From positions 1 through 64,000 of the forward strand of contig CAZCST010000003.1 in the NCBI GenBank assembly GCA_964501365.1: 64,000 bases of DNA. Direction: 5' to 3'. The notes under the pieces are model-generated. The model was not told where the DNA came from. It worked only from the letters and a program-made list of their open reading frames with translations, and made no database searches. This DNA comes from CAZAMB01 sp964501365 (GTDB lineage Bacteria; Planctomycetota; Phycisphaerae; UBA1845). Below, piece after piece: positions 24,508-31,312 of this stretch (position 1 is its first letter; every line of letters starts with the position of its first letter). The translations under genes and the position numbers were made by a program.

Positions 24508-25010
24508 GTTATTTTCCTGCGGCTCTATTATAGCCGACAGCGCTGGAATCGGACAAACCAACTCGGGGCAGAGAATTTTCGGGTCCATTCTGGGAAAACG
24601 CCGCTCAGGTTCCATATCTAATTGTAACTGGGCTATTCGCACAGCCCGCGCCTACGAAGCAAACCAAAGAAGCCTGCGCTTTAATCGAGTGATCGTTTCG
24701 CCGAAAAAAATCCGCGCGCCCCCGATGTTCTCCTTTGTGATGCTCAACCGTGCCGCCAGCATTCGATTTCACCAGGCCTCGCGCCGGAATTCTGCGTTTC
24801 CCTGCCGGCCTCCCTCCAGTCCCTCCGCCGCGAAAGTAAAAACGACAAATCGAACCCGACTTTCAGTGCCTCTTTGCGCTTACGACACCCTGTGGTCTTG
24901 GCCCAGGTCAATCATGCTGCGCGAAGCTGATCCAACGCCTGGGATTGAGTCGGGTTTGACGGAGGATGGGAGTCGGCTCATGCTTTGTTCCTAAAGGGGC
25001 GTGATGACTC
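24508..25010. other. Intergenic gap of about 500 bases
   Basis: This lies between the divergently transcribed nucleotidyltransferase and zinc-ribbon membrane genes. Short open frames exist on both strands, but none has a ribosome site, a recognisable family or the local codon pattern. No tRNA or strong hairpin is seen. AAAGGGG before 25011 is the ribosome site of the right-hand gene. It may hold decayed sequence linked to the lepA fragment. Confidence 0.45.
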
Positions 25011-26069
25011 ATGGGCACCTGCGTCTGTGCATGTGGGGCGAAGTACCGATTCGCGGCGGATGTATCGGGGAAGACGGCCCGGTGCAAACGGTGCGGAGAG
25101 ACGCTGACATTTGCCGAAACTGTCACTTCGTCCGGCCACCCGCACGGGGGAGGCGCCGAAAAAAGCGAAGTGGTAGGTCCTCCACCGAATATCCCGGAAT
25201 GCATCATCGAAGTCGAATCCGCAGAAGACGAAAACCAGATTGTCATTCAAAAGCGCCGCGAACAAGGCTACTGGAGCGGCCTGCTCTGGAGTCTGCTTTT
25301 TCCATCGAGCATCCACAACCTGGCCGCCTTTTTGACGATCTGGTGCGCGTATGGGTTTATATACTGCCTGCCCGTGCCGTGGACGATGCGGATTCCCCTG
25401 ATCATTTTCTGGATTGCCCTTCAATGCTGGCTTGTGGCATTTCGCGTGGGAGTGGTGGAAGCTGCCGCGATGGGGCAATATCGGTTGCCCGATGTTGAGA
25501 TTTCCGGAGATTTCTGGAGCGATCTGATCGAGCCTGCGCTGCGATGGTGCGGAAGCTGGCTGGTAGTCCTACTGCCAGCATTGCTCTATTCCACGGTTCA
25601 AGGATATCGTGGAATCAACGTTATCGGAGATACGTGGAAGGCGATCGACAACCCGCCTCTGCCGGGCATGGCGGGACCGGTCGTGGACGCCGGATTGGTG
25701 ACGCTTGCGACTGTGGGAGTGTTCTTCTGGCCATTGGTGTTGCTGGTGGTCGTGTTCGGGAGCTTTGGATCGCTCTGGCGCATCGACATGATTCTTCAAT
25801 CGGTCGGCAATACGCTGTTTCCCTATCTGGTGACGCCGGCGGTTGTCGCGCTGGGGTACGGAGCGATTGGATTGAGCGAGACGTATCTCACGCCGACACT
25901 TGGAATGGTATTCAAAGCGACGACGACAGCGGGCCTCGGTACAGCCATCTCGCAGCGAATCCTGTCCACCGGGATTGGATTGTATGCGGGGATTGTCATG
26001 GCGCGTGCGATCGGATTGTACTTCCGGCATTTCGGACATCGGCTGGCGTGGGATTGGGGACAGAAGTAA
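25011..26069 (+). CDS. Polytopic membrane protein with N-terminal zinc ribbon
   Basis: The protein has 352 residues. The first 30 residues hold a ribbon (CACGAKYRF..., then CKRCGETL), of the kind placed at the start of many planctomycete membrane proteins. After a hydrophilic linker with an acidic patch, about six hydrophobic helices follow from about residue 105 (AFLTIWCAYGFIYCL, IPLIIFWIALQCWLVAF, WLVVLLPALLYS, TLATVGVFFWPLVLLVVVFG and others). The middle resembles DUF4013-type membrane proteins, but this is weak. AAAGGGG lies 12 bases before the ATG. Function unknown. Confidence 0.6.
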   Translation: MGTCVCACGAKYRFAADVSGKTARCKRCGETLTFAETVTSSGHPHGGGAEKSEVVGPPPNIPECIIEVESAEDENQIVIQKRREQGYWSGLLWSLLFPSSIHNLAAFLTIWCAYGFIYCLPVPWTMRIPLIIFWIALQCWLVAFRVGVVEAAAMGQYRLPDVEISGDFWSDLIEPALRWCGSWLVVLLPALLYSTVQGYRGINVIGDTWKAIDNPPLPGMAGPVVDAGLVTLATVGVFFWPLVLLVVVFGSFGSLWRIDMILQSVGNTLFPYLVTPAVVALGYGAIGLSETYLTPTLGMVFKATTTAGLGTAISQRILSTGIGLYAGIVMARAIGLYFRHFGHRLAWDWGQK

Positions 26070-26147
26070 AGTTCAAAATTCGAAATTCAAAGTTCAAAAA
26101 CGATGGAAAAACTAACCCGTCCATGTCCCCACTTATCAGGGGGAGGC
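26070..26147 (+). repeat. Composite intergenic repeat (family C, copy 1)
   Basis: It begins directly after the stop of the membrane-protein gene with (A)GTTCAAA/ATTCGAAATTC heptamer-like units. It continues with an A-rich stretch and ends in a C-run/G-run palindrome (GTCCCC...GGGGGAGGC). The same order of parts occurs at 27011-27084, in the same orientation. Confidence 0.6.
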
Positions 26148-26166
26148 ACACCGGACAGCATGGCAC

Positions 26167-27003
26167 TTAATGACGGTCGGGGGTGGGTTCGGTATCGCCG
26201 GCGTCGGGCATGATATGGTCGGTGGCGATGATTTCGACGCGTCGGTTCTTCTGGTGGCCCGGCTCATCGTAGGCGATGGGCTGGGCGCGATCACTGTCGG
26301 CGCAGGAGACGATGCGAATCTGTCGCCAGTCGAGGCCTCGTTCGGTGAGAGCCTTGGCGACGGCGAGGGCACGGTCGAATCCCAGGCGCGTATTGTGGTC
26401 GGGCTCGCCGAAGGCTTCCTGTGCGGAGACGTGGCCCCGCACGTCGACAATGAAGCGCCGGCCCTGCAGATGCAGTACGGCAGCGTCGAGGCTTTTCAAC
26501 GCCGCTGCTGTGAGTTTGGCGCTGTTGTGCTCGAAGGAGACCAGGCCGCAGAGGCTGTAGTATTTGCTGGGGCGTAGCGATTGGACGTCGTGTTCGGCAC
26601 CTTCCGGGCCAAGCTGATCGGTGGTGCTCAGACCGCGTCGCCAAAGTACGTGTCGGACCAGGACTTGTTCGTTGGGGTCCTGCGAGTTGAGATCAACGGG
26701 ATTGTTGAAAGCCTCGCGGATGGCGACCGAGGCATCCAGATAAGAGACGGGAGGCTCCGATCCGCCCTTGCCGTCACCGTCCTTGTTTTCGCCGCCGCCC
26801 TTGGGGCCCATGGCCATCGCGAGCATGATGACAAAGAACCCCATCATCAGTGTGACGTTGTCGGCGAAGGAAATGAGCCATTCCGGAGCGCCTTCGTGTT
26901 CGCCCTCGGCGTGGCCGCCTCCACCGTGGCCTCCTCCTCCGCCGTGACCGTGGCCGCCGTGCTCATCCTTCTTGTCGTGCTTGTCGTGTTCTTTGGCGTC
27001 CAT
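26167..27003 (-). CDS. motB: MotB-like flagellar stator protein with His/Gly-rich N-terminus
   Basis: The protein has 278 residues. After an unusual His- and Gly-rich N-terminus (residues 5-37, with HGGHGHGGGGGHGGGGH) comes PEWLISFADNVTLMMGFFV, the plug and single membrane helix of MotB with its proton/ion-binding Asp48. A C-terminal OmpA-like peptidoglycan-binding domain follows (VDVRGHVSA, NTRLGFDRALAVAKAL, NRRVEII). It would form the ion-driven stator with MotA, encoded 121 bases upstream. The histidine tail could bind metal or sense pH, which is speculation. The gene lies between two direct copies of repeat family C. Confidence 0.88.
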   Translation of the reverse strand: MDAKEHDKHDKKDEHGGHGHGGGGGHGGGGHAEGEHEGAPEWLISFADNVTLMMGFFVIMLAMAMGPKGGGENKDGDGKGGSEPPVSYLDASVAIREAFNNPVDLNSQDPNEQVLVRHVLWRRGLSTTDQLGPEGAEHDVQSLRPSKYYSLCGLVSFEHNSAKLTAAALKSLDAAVLHLQGRRFIVDVRGHVSAQEAFGEPDHNTRLGFDRALAVAKALTERGLDWRQIRIVSCADSDRAQPIAYDEPGHQKNRRVEIIATDHIMPDAGDTEPTPDRH

Positions 27004-27010
27004 GGACGGA

Positions 27011-27084
27011 AGTTCAAAGTCAAAAGTTCAAAGTTCAAAAAAGAGGGGAAACCCCCCTAGTCCCCCCTTCGTAAGGGGGGAGGC
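27011..27084 (+). repeat. Composite intergenic repeat (family C, copy 2)
   Basis: GTTCAAAG heptamer-like units are followed by an A-rich part and a perfect TCCCCCCTT-CG-TAAGGGGGGA palindrome. It lies in the 121-base gap between motA and motB and has the same direction as copy 1, so the two copies flank motB as direct repeats. Confidence 0.65.
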
Positions 27085-27124
27085 GATTGAGTGCATCCCC
27101 CGGACATTCGGGAGAAGCGATCTG

Positions 27125-27910
27125 TTATGCGGCGACGAGCTTTTGTCGCTGAGACACCGGCAAGAATACGACCATCTTGTCCATCGTGGTGCGCGGATTG
27201 TCGCCGGCCTGGATGGACAACACGCCCTGCAGGATCATTTCGCGGTTGAGGACTTCCTCCGCGGATCGCAGGGCGAGCTTGTCTCCGATGGGGCCGGCAA
27301 TCGCATTGGCCACCACGGTTCCATACATCGTGGCGCAAACGGCCACCGCGAGGTTCTTACCGAGCGTGCCCACGTCGCCGCCGCTGAGATTTCCGAACAT
27401 ACCGATCTGTCCGACGAGCGTTCCGACCAGTCCATATCCGGGGCCGTATAGTTTGATCAGATCGAAAAACTTCTTGCCGCTCTTATGACGATCCTGCATG
27501 GCCAGAATTTCGATTCGCAAGGTCTGCTCGATCGTGGCGGAGTCGATTCCGTCAATTGCCATGCGGACTCCGGTGGCCAAAAATGGATCGACTTCCTTGC
27601 ACCGGTTGAACTGGGCTTCAAGGGCGAGAATTCCATCGCGGCGGGCCCGGTCGGCCAGGTCGGCGATCAGTTTGATGACCACCGCAGGCCCCTTACTCTT
27701 GTTGAAAAGGAAACGCTTGCAATAGCCGGGGATCGACTTCACCCGGTCCAGGGGCAGGGCCATAAAGGAGACGCTGATACTGCCGCCGAACACCAGCAGC
27801 ACGCCTTCCATGGAATAAAACATCATCCAGTGGCCATGGCAGGACTCGTAGCCGACGATGCCGACCAACACGACTCCCAAAAGGCAGCCAATGAGGCTGG
27901 AAATATCCAT
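27125..27910 (-). CDS. motA: MotA/TolQ/ExbB-type proton channel, flagellar stator MotA
   Basis: The product has 261 residues from ATG 27910. Helices 1-2 are at the N-terminus (LIGCLLGVVLVGIVGYES, MEGVLLVFGGSISVSFMAL). A cytoplasmic loop follows with the charged segment RRDGILALEAQF that contacts the rotor in MotA. Helices 3-4 are LYGPGYGLVGTLVGQIGMF and AVAVCATMYGTVVANAIAGPI. Length and layout are those of MotA/PomA. It is the first gene of a motA-motB pair, and the two proteins form a 5:2 stator complex in the inner membrane. No other flagellar genes are in the window. Confidence 0.9.
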   Translation of the reverse strand: MDISSLIGCLLGVVLVGIVGYESCHGHWMMFYSMEGVLLVFGGSISVSFMALPLDRVKSIPGYCKRFLFNKSKGPAVVIKLIADLADRARRDGILALEAQFNRCKEVDPFLATGVRMAIDGIDSATIEQTLRIEILAMQDRHKSGKKFFDLIKLYGPGYGLVGTLVGQIGMFGNLSGGDVGTLGKNLAVAVCATMYGTVVANAIAGPIGDKLALRSAEEVLNREMILQGVLSIQAGDNPRTTMDKMVVFLPVSQRQKLVAA

Positions 27911-28095
27911 CAAGGACGTCCCAATAAGGTATACGCAAGTCCGGAATGGACACGGCGCCTCCGGACACTGTGCATGGTTTGTCGGATGAAAATGTCCGAT
28001 AGTTAAGCCCCGCCGGGCGCCCTTGAGACCAATGGGTCCTATATCAAGGAATCTTTGACAGGCTGGGTCGGCCTGGCACGTCTATATTGGTGATT

Positions 28096-28668
28096 ATGGC
28101 GATGGCAGTAGCCCATGAGTTCGATCCGGAAGCCCCGGTAATCGAGGCGATCCGCAGCGGTGACCGCTGTGCCTTCGCGGAGTTTGTGCGCCGCCATAAC
28201 GAATGGGTTCGCGGTGTGATCTTCGGAGTGCTTGGCCGGGCGGACGTGATTGACGACGTGTCCCAGCAGGTCTGGACGGCCGTGTGGCAGCGCGTCGGCG
28301 AGCTTCGTTCGATGCAGAGTTGGAGATCGTGGTTGTACCGATTGGCGAGAAACGCGGCGGTGGATGCGGGGCGCGATGCTTCGCGGCAACGGGCCCGACT
28401 CAAGGTGGCGGCGGTGGAAGGCGGCGCAGGCAAAACGGAGTCCGCTGAGGCGGAGCTGGTGAGCGAAGAGGGTCGGCGGGAAGTTCTGGCCGCCATTGGT
28501 GGATTGCCTCCGCTGTATCGTGAGCCGTTTGTTCTGCGACACATGAATGGTTGGAACTATCAGCAAATCGCGGAGGCGATGGAGATGCCGGTGGATTCGA
28601 TCGAAACGCGATTGGTTCGTGCCCGGCGGCTTCTGCGGGATGCACTGAAGGACAAAGTGAGTTACTAG
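28096..28668 (+). CDS. ECF-type RNA polymerase sigma factor
   Basis: The product has 190 residues from ATG 28096; ATG 28102 is also possible. Region 2 runs from about residue 20 to 90 (FAEFVRRHNEWVRGVIFGVL, DVIDDVSQQVWTAVWQRVGEL, SWRSWLYRLARNAAVDAGR). Region 4 is at the C-terminus (LPPLYREPFVLRHMNGWNYQ, QIAEAMEMPVDSIETRLVRA). This two-domain form is typical of sigma-70 ECF factors. The next gene, 3 bases downstream, has the layout of its anti-sigma factor, and a PDZ protein follows, suggesting an envelope stress regulon. A TTGACA at 28055 lies upstream, but no well-spaced -10 is seen. Confidence 0.9.
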   Translation: MAMAVAHEFDPEAPVIEAIRSGDRCAFAEFVRRHNEWVRGVIFGVLGRADVIDDVSQQVWTAVWQRVGELRSMQSWRSWLYRLARNAAVDAGRDASRQRARLKVAAVEGGAGKTESAEAELVSEEGRREVLAAIGGLPPLYREPFVLRHMNGWNYQQIAEAMEMPVDSIETRLVRARRLLRDALKDKVSY

Positions 28669-28671
28669 GCG

Positions 28672-29253
28672 ATGCAAAACGAACTGGACAATTCGGAACT
28701 GTTGATCAGTCGGCTGCTCGACGGGGAGCTTTCTGAGGACGCCGAGCTGGAACTGAATCGCACGTTGATTCGCGAGCCGGAGATGATGCGGCTTCGCGAC
28801 GACTATCAGAAGGTCAATGCACTGGCGGTGTCGGCGCTCGATTCACTGCGATGTGGTGGGGCAATTAATCTGGATGCGGTGTTTGACGCCGCTGTTCCTG
28901 CCCGACCGGCTCTACGGATCCATGCCCGCCGTGGATGGGTGATGATTCCCGGTGCGATTGCGGCAGCCCTTCTGGCGATGGTCATTCCGAATCCGGATTA
29001 TCGTCCGGCCACGACGCCCATTGTTACGGACGCCAGTTCCCTTTTTTCGACTGCGCCCGGATCGACGTGGAATGGATCGGAATTGGCCAGACCGGTATCC
29101 ACGATGCCGAGAATTCGCAGTCAGACGGGGCGCGACGTGATCGGTGCGGTGGGGGACGATGGCAATTTGTACTGGATCGAGGTGGAGAAGACGCGAACGG
29201 TTCGCTGGCCGGCGGGAGCGGTTGCAGCGCCGGATGGCAAGGATTCCATGTAA
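28672..29253 (+). CDS. Putative anti-sigma factor, single-pass membrane protein
   Basis: The protein has 193 residues. The N-terminal part (ELLISRLLDGELSEDAELEL, NRTLIREPEMMRLRDDY) matches the short helical anti-sigma domain that holds an ECF factor. A membrane helix (GWVMIPGAIAAALLAMVIP) follows at about residues 87-105, then a periplasmic part of about 85 residues ending GAVGDDGNLYWIEVEKTRTV. There is no zinc-binding HxxxCxxC motif, so it is not a ZAS-type factor. It starts 3 bases after the sigma gene. It would release the sigma factor upon an envelope signal; this is inferred from gene order. Confidence 0.75.
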   Translation: MQNELDNSELLISRLLDGELSEDAELELNRTLIREPEMMRLRDDYQKVNALAVSALDSLRCGGAINLDAVFDAAVPARPALRIHARRGWVMIPGAIAAALLAMVIPNPDYRPATTPIVTDASSLFSTAPGSTWNGSELARPVSTMPRIRSQTGRDVIGAVGDDGNLYWIEVEKTRTVRWPAGAVAAPDGKDSM

Positions 29254-29261
29254 CACGGATT

Positions 29262-29302
29262 TGAGAATTCAGAATTCAGATTTCAAATTTCAGATTTGAA
29301 AC
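29262..29302 (+). repeat. Short TTCAGA/TTCAAA heptamer-like repeat
   Basis: GAATTCAGAATTCAG, then ATTTCAAATTTCAGATTTGAA, lies between the anti-sigma gene and the PDZ gene. It resembles the heptamer part of repeat family C but lacks the C-run/G-run palindrome. Confidence 0.5.
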
Positions 29303-29339
29303 AGGTTTTGTTGAAATGATTGTGGAAGGAGAATGGACT

Positions 29340-30869
29340 ATGAAAACATTGATGTGTGCATTGCTGGGGCTTACGCCGAATTTGCTGGCGTGGAATTATG
29401 CCGTCGCTCAGACCGCGAGTGCGGCGGACGGCACTCCCAGAGTGATCGTGGTGCGGCCCAATGGTGACGCTGGAGCTCAGCCCGAGAATTTCGAGTGGGT
29501 CAGTGACGACGGCCAGCAACATATCCAGATCATCGCACAGGCGGTGGCCGGCGATGGCAGCGCGCAGGATGGCGAAGTCAAAGTGATCCAACTGGTTGGC
29601 GGTCCGAACGGCGCGAATGGAAACGGCGTAACGGCCGATGTTGATGTGCAAGTGACGAGCGATGGCGGCCACGGTCAGGCCAAGCAGATCAAGGTTGTTG
29701 CCAGACCCAAGACGGACGATCCCGATGCCGCGCAGCGCGGCTGGCTGGGCGTGTCGATCATGAGCGTGCCCGAGGCGGTGGCCGCCCAGGCAGGAACACC
29801 GGGTCGCGGTGTAATGGTGGGAAACGTGATGACTGGCAGCCCGGCGGACAAGGCGGGCATCCAGAATAATGATGTGATCGTATCCATCAACGGTGAGGAG
29901 GTTGCCGGCGACGTGGGTCCGGCGGTTGATCTGATCAAGACGCACAAGCCCGGCGAGACGATCAACGTGGGCATTCTTCGCGAAGGGAAACCCAGCACGA
30001 TGAAGGTGACCCTGGGTTCGCGGGCCGACATGAAGAATTTCGAGTGGAAATTCGAGGGTCTTCCGGCCCAGGTAGATGAGCAGGTCAAGACTCGCGGTAA
30101 GTTCATTCTGAAGAATCCCAACGGCGAACTGATCGTCAAGGACCTTGGAGAACTCAACGACCTCAAGAATCTCCCGGACAACATTCGCATGTTCGTGCCG
30201 CAGTCCGGCAGTCGGTCGACGCAGGTCTTCGTGGAAAACGGTCAGAAGACGATCAAGATGAACGTGGAGAAGGACGGTTCAACGGTCAGCATCGAACAGG
30301 CCGATGGCGGACCGATCACTGTCCGGCGTTCCGAAAACGGCGGTCAGGAGACGGTCGCGACCTATGACAATGCGGACGCCCTGAAGGCTGCCGACGAAGA
30401 TGCCTATGGCCTGTATTCCCAGGCGGGACAAAATATTTTTGTCCACGTCGATGGCGACGACGATGACGACGACGGTCCGCACGTGTTCTTCCACGGCGGT
30501 GATCCTTCGGGACAGTGGCGCGTTCATCTCGAGCAGAGCCTGGCCGAGGCCAAGACGGCTTACGGCGAGGCGATGCAGGAACTGCACAACAACCTCATGG
30601 AGTTGAATAAGAACGGAACCCTGGATGTGGAGAAGCTGCACGAATTGCTCAATTCCCAGGGTGGAAAGGGTCTTGGAACCGCGTTTACTTTTACGACGGG
30701 CAAGCCCACTCATCGTTTCGAAGTCAACGCGGACGGTTCAATCGAAGTCTCCATTCGCAAGGGAGATTCGGAAGTGACGCAGTCATTCAAGAGCGAGGCC
30801 GATATGTCCAAGCGACGTCCGGACCTTTATGAGAAGTATCAGGATGTGAAGGCTGCTGACGAGGAATAG
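29340..30869 (+). CDS. Secreted PDZ-domain protein of the ECF sigma operon
   Basis: I take ATG 29340 (AAGGAG upstream), giving 509 residues with a signal peptide (MKTLMCALLGLTPNLLAWNY). A PDZ domain spans about residues 133-225 (RGWLGVSIMS, GVMVGNVMTGSPADKAGIQN, NDVIVSINGEEV). There is no serine-protease domain, so it is not a DegP. The rest is a long region without a known family, with an acidic run (DGDDDDDDGPHVFFHGGD) near residue 370. A helical segment and an ending (GSIEVSIRKGDSEVTQSFKS) follow. It is downstream of the sigma/anti-sigma pair and may hold or present an envelope stress signal. Confidence 0.75.
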   Translation: MKTLMCALLGLTPNLLAWNYAVAQTASAADGTPRVIVVRPNGDAGAQPENFEWVSDDGQQHIQIIAQAVAGDGSAQDGEVKVIQLVGGPNGANGNGVTADVDVQVTSDGGHGQAKQIKVVARPKTDDPDAAQRGWLGVSIMSVPEAVAAQAGTPGRGVMVGNVMTGSPADKAGIQNNDVIVSINGEEVAGDVGPAVDLIKTHKPGETINVGILREGKPSTMKVTLGSRADMKNFEWKFEGLPAQVDEQVKTRGKFILKNPNGELIVKDLGELNDLKNLPDNIRMFVPQSGSRSTQVFVENGQKTIKMNVEKDGSTVSIEQADGGPITVRRSENGGQETVATYDNADALKAADEDAYGLYSQAGQNIFVHVDGDDDDDDGPHVFFHGGDPSGQWRVHLEQSLAEAKTAYGEAMQELHNNLMELNKNGTLDVEKLHELLNSQGGKGLGTAFTFTTGKPTHRFEVNADGSIEVSIRKGDSEVTQSFKSEADMSKRRPDLYEKYQDVKAADEE

Positions 30870-30886
30870 CACCGCAGAGAATGAAA

Positions 30887-31252
30887 TCAGCGTACCGGGG
30901 CGGGCGCCGAAATCGGCGTCCGCCCTTTTTCATTGGCAGGCTGAACCAGCTTCAAGCCGAGTATTCCGGTGCAAATCATCGCGATACAAACGAGCCGCAC
31001 CGCGTCGCGCGGTTCGGCAAAGAGGATGATTCCCAACAGGGTTGTGCCCACTACGCCAATTCCGGTCCAGACGGCATAAGCCGTTCCGAGCGGAATGGAC
31101 TGTACTGCCTTCGAGAGGAACCAAAAGCTCGCGATCATGGCGACGATGGTGAAGATGCTGGGGAGGGGGCGACTAAACCCCTGGGCGTATTTCAAGCCGA
31201 CTGCCCAAGTGATTTCGAGCAACCCGGCGAAGAGAAGGTAGGTCCATGCCAT
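30887..31252 (-). CDS. sugE: SMR-family exporter, SugE/Gdx-like
   Basis: The product has 121 residues from ATG 31252, with four membrane helices. The SugE/Gdx subclass marks are visible: the membrane-embedded glutamate in LLEITWAVGLKYAQGFSR, the basic-free SIFTIVAMIASFWFLS, and LGTAYAVWTGIGVVGTTLLG. Gdx proteins export guanidinium ion and small alkylguanidines in exchange for protons. I looked for a guanidine riboswitch upstream and see none in the 60-base gap. The last dozen residues (GRTPISAPAPVR) are encoded within the terminator hairpin shared with the PDZ gene. Confidence 0.88.
   Translation of the reverse strand: MAWTYLLFAGLLEITWAVGLKYAQGFSRPLPSIFTIVAMIASFWFLSKAVQSIPLGTAYAVWTGIGVVGTTLLGIILFAEPRDAVRLVCIAMICTGILGLKLVQPANEKGRTPISAPAPVR
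30898..30930. terminator. Terminator hairpin at the convergent junction
   Basis: GGGCGGGCGCCG (30898-30909) pairs with CGGCGTCCGCCC (30914-30925) with one G-T pair, followed by five Ts. It lies 29 bases after the PDZ gene stop and overlaps the 3' end of sugE on the other strand. Confidence 0.8.
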
Positions 31253-31312
31253 TGAGTTCAAATTGACCAATCTTCAGCCCCCTTGGCTTGGGGACAGACA
31301 AAACACACGATC

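Noticed and set aside
26070..26105. Heptamer repeats taken as a CRISPR-like array
   Set aside because: The units are about 7-8 bases long without spacers of constant length and no cas genes are present; they are low-complexity intergenic repeats.
28055..28088. TTGACA and TATATT upstream of the sigma factor gene, and a CTGGCACG resembling a sigma-54 box
   Set aside because: Spacing of 22 bases is too long for sigma-70, and the sigma-54 -12 element is not at the right distance.
31253..31312. Guanidine riboswitch expected upstream of the SugE/Gdx gene
   Set aside because: The gap is only about 60 bases and lacks the conserved ACGR/GNRA hairpin or guanidine-I core motifs.
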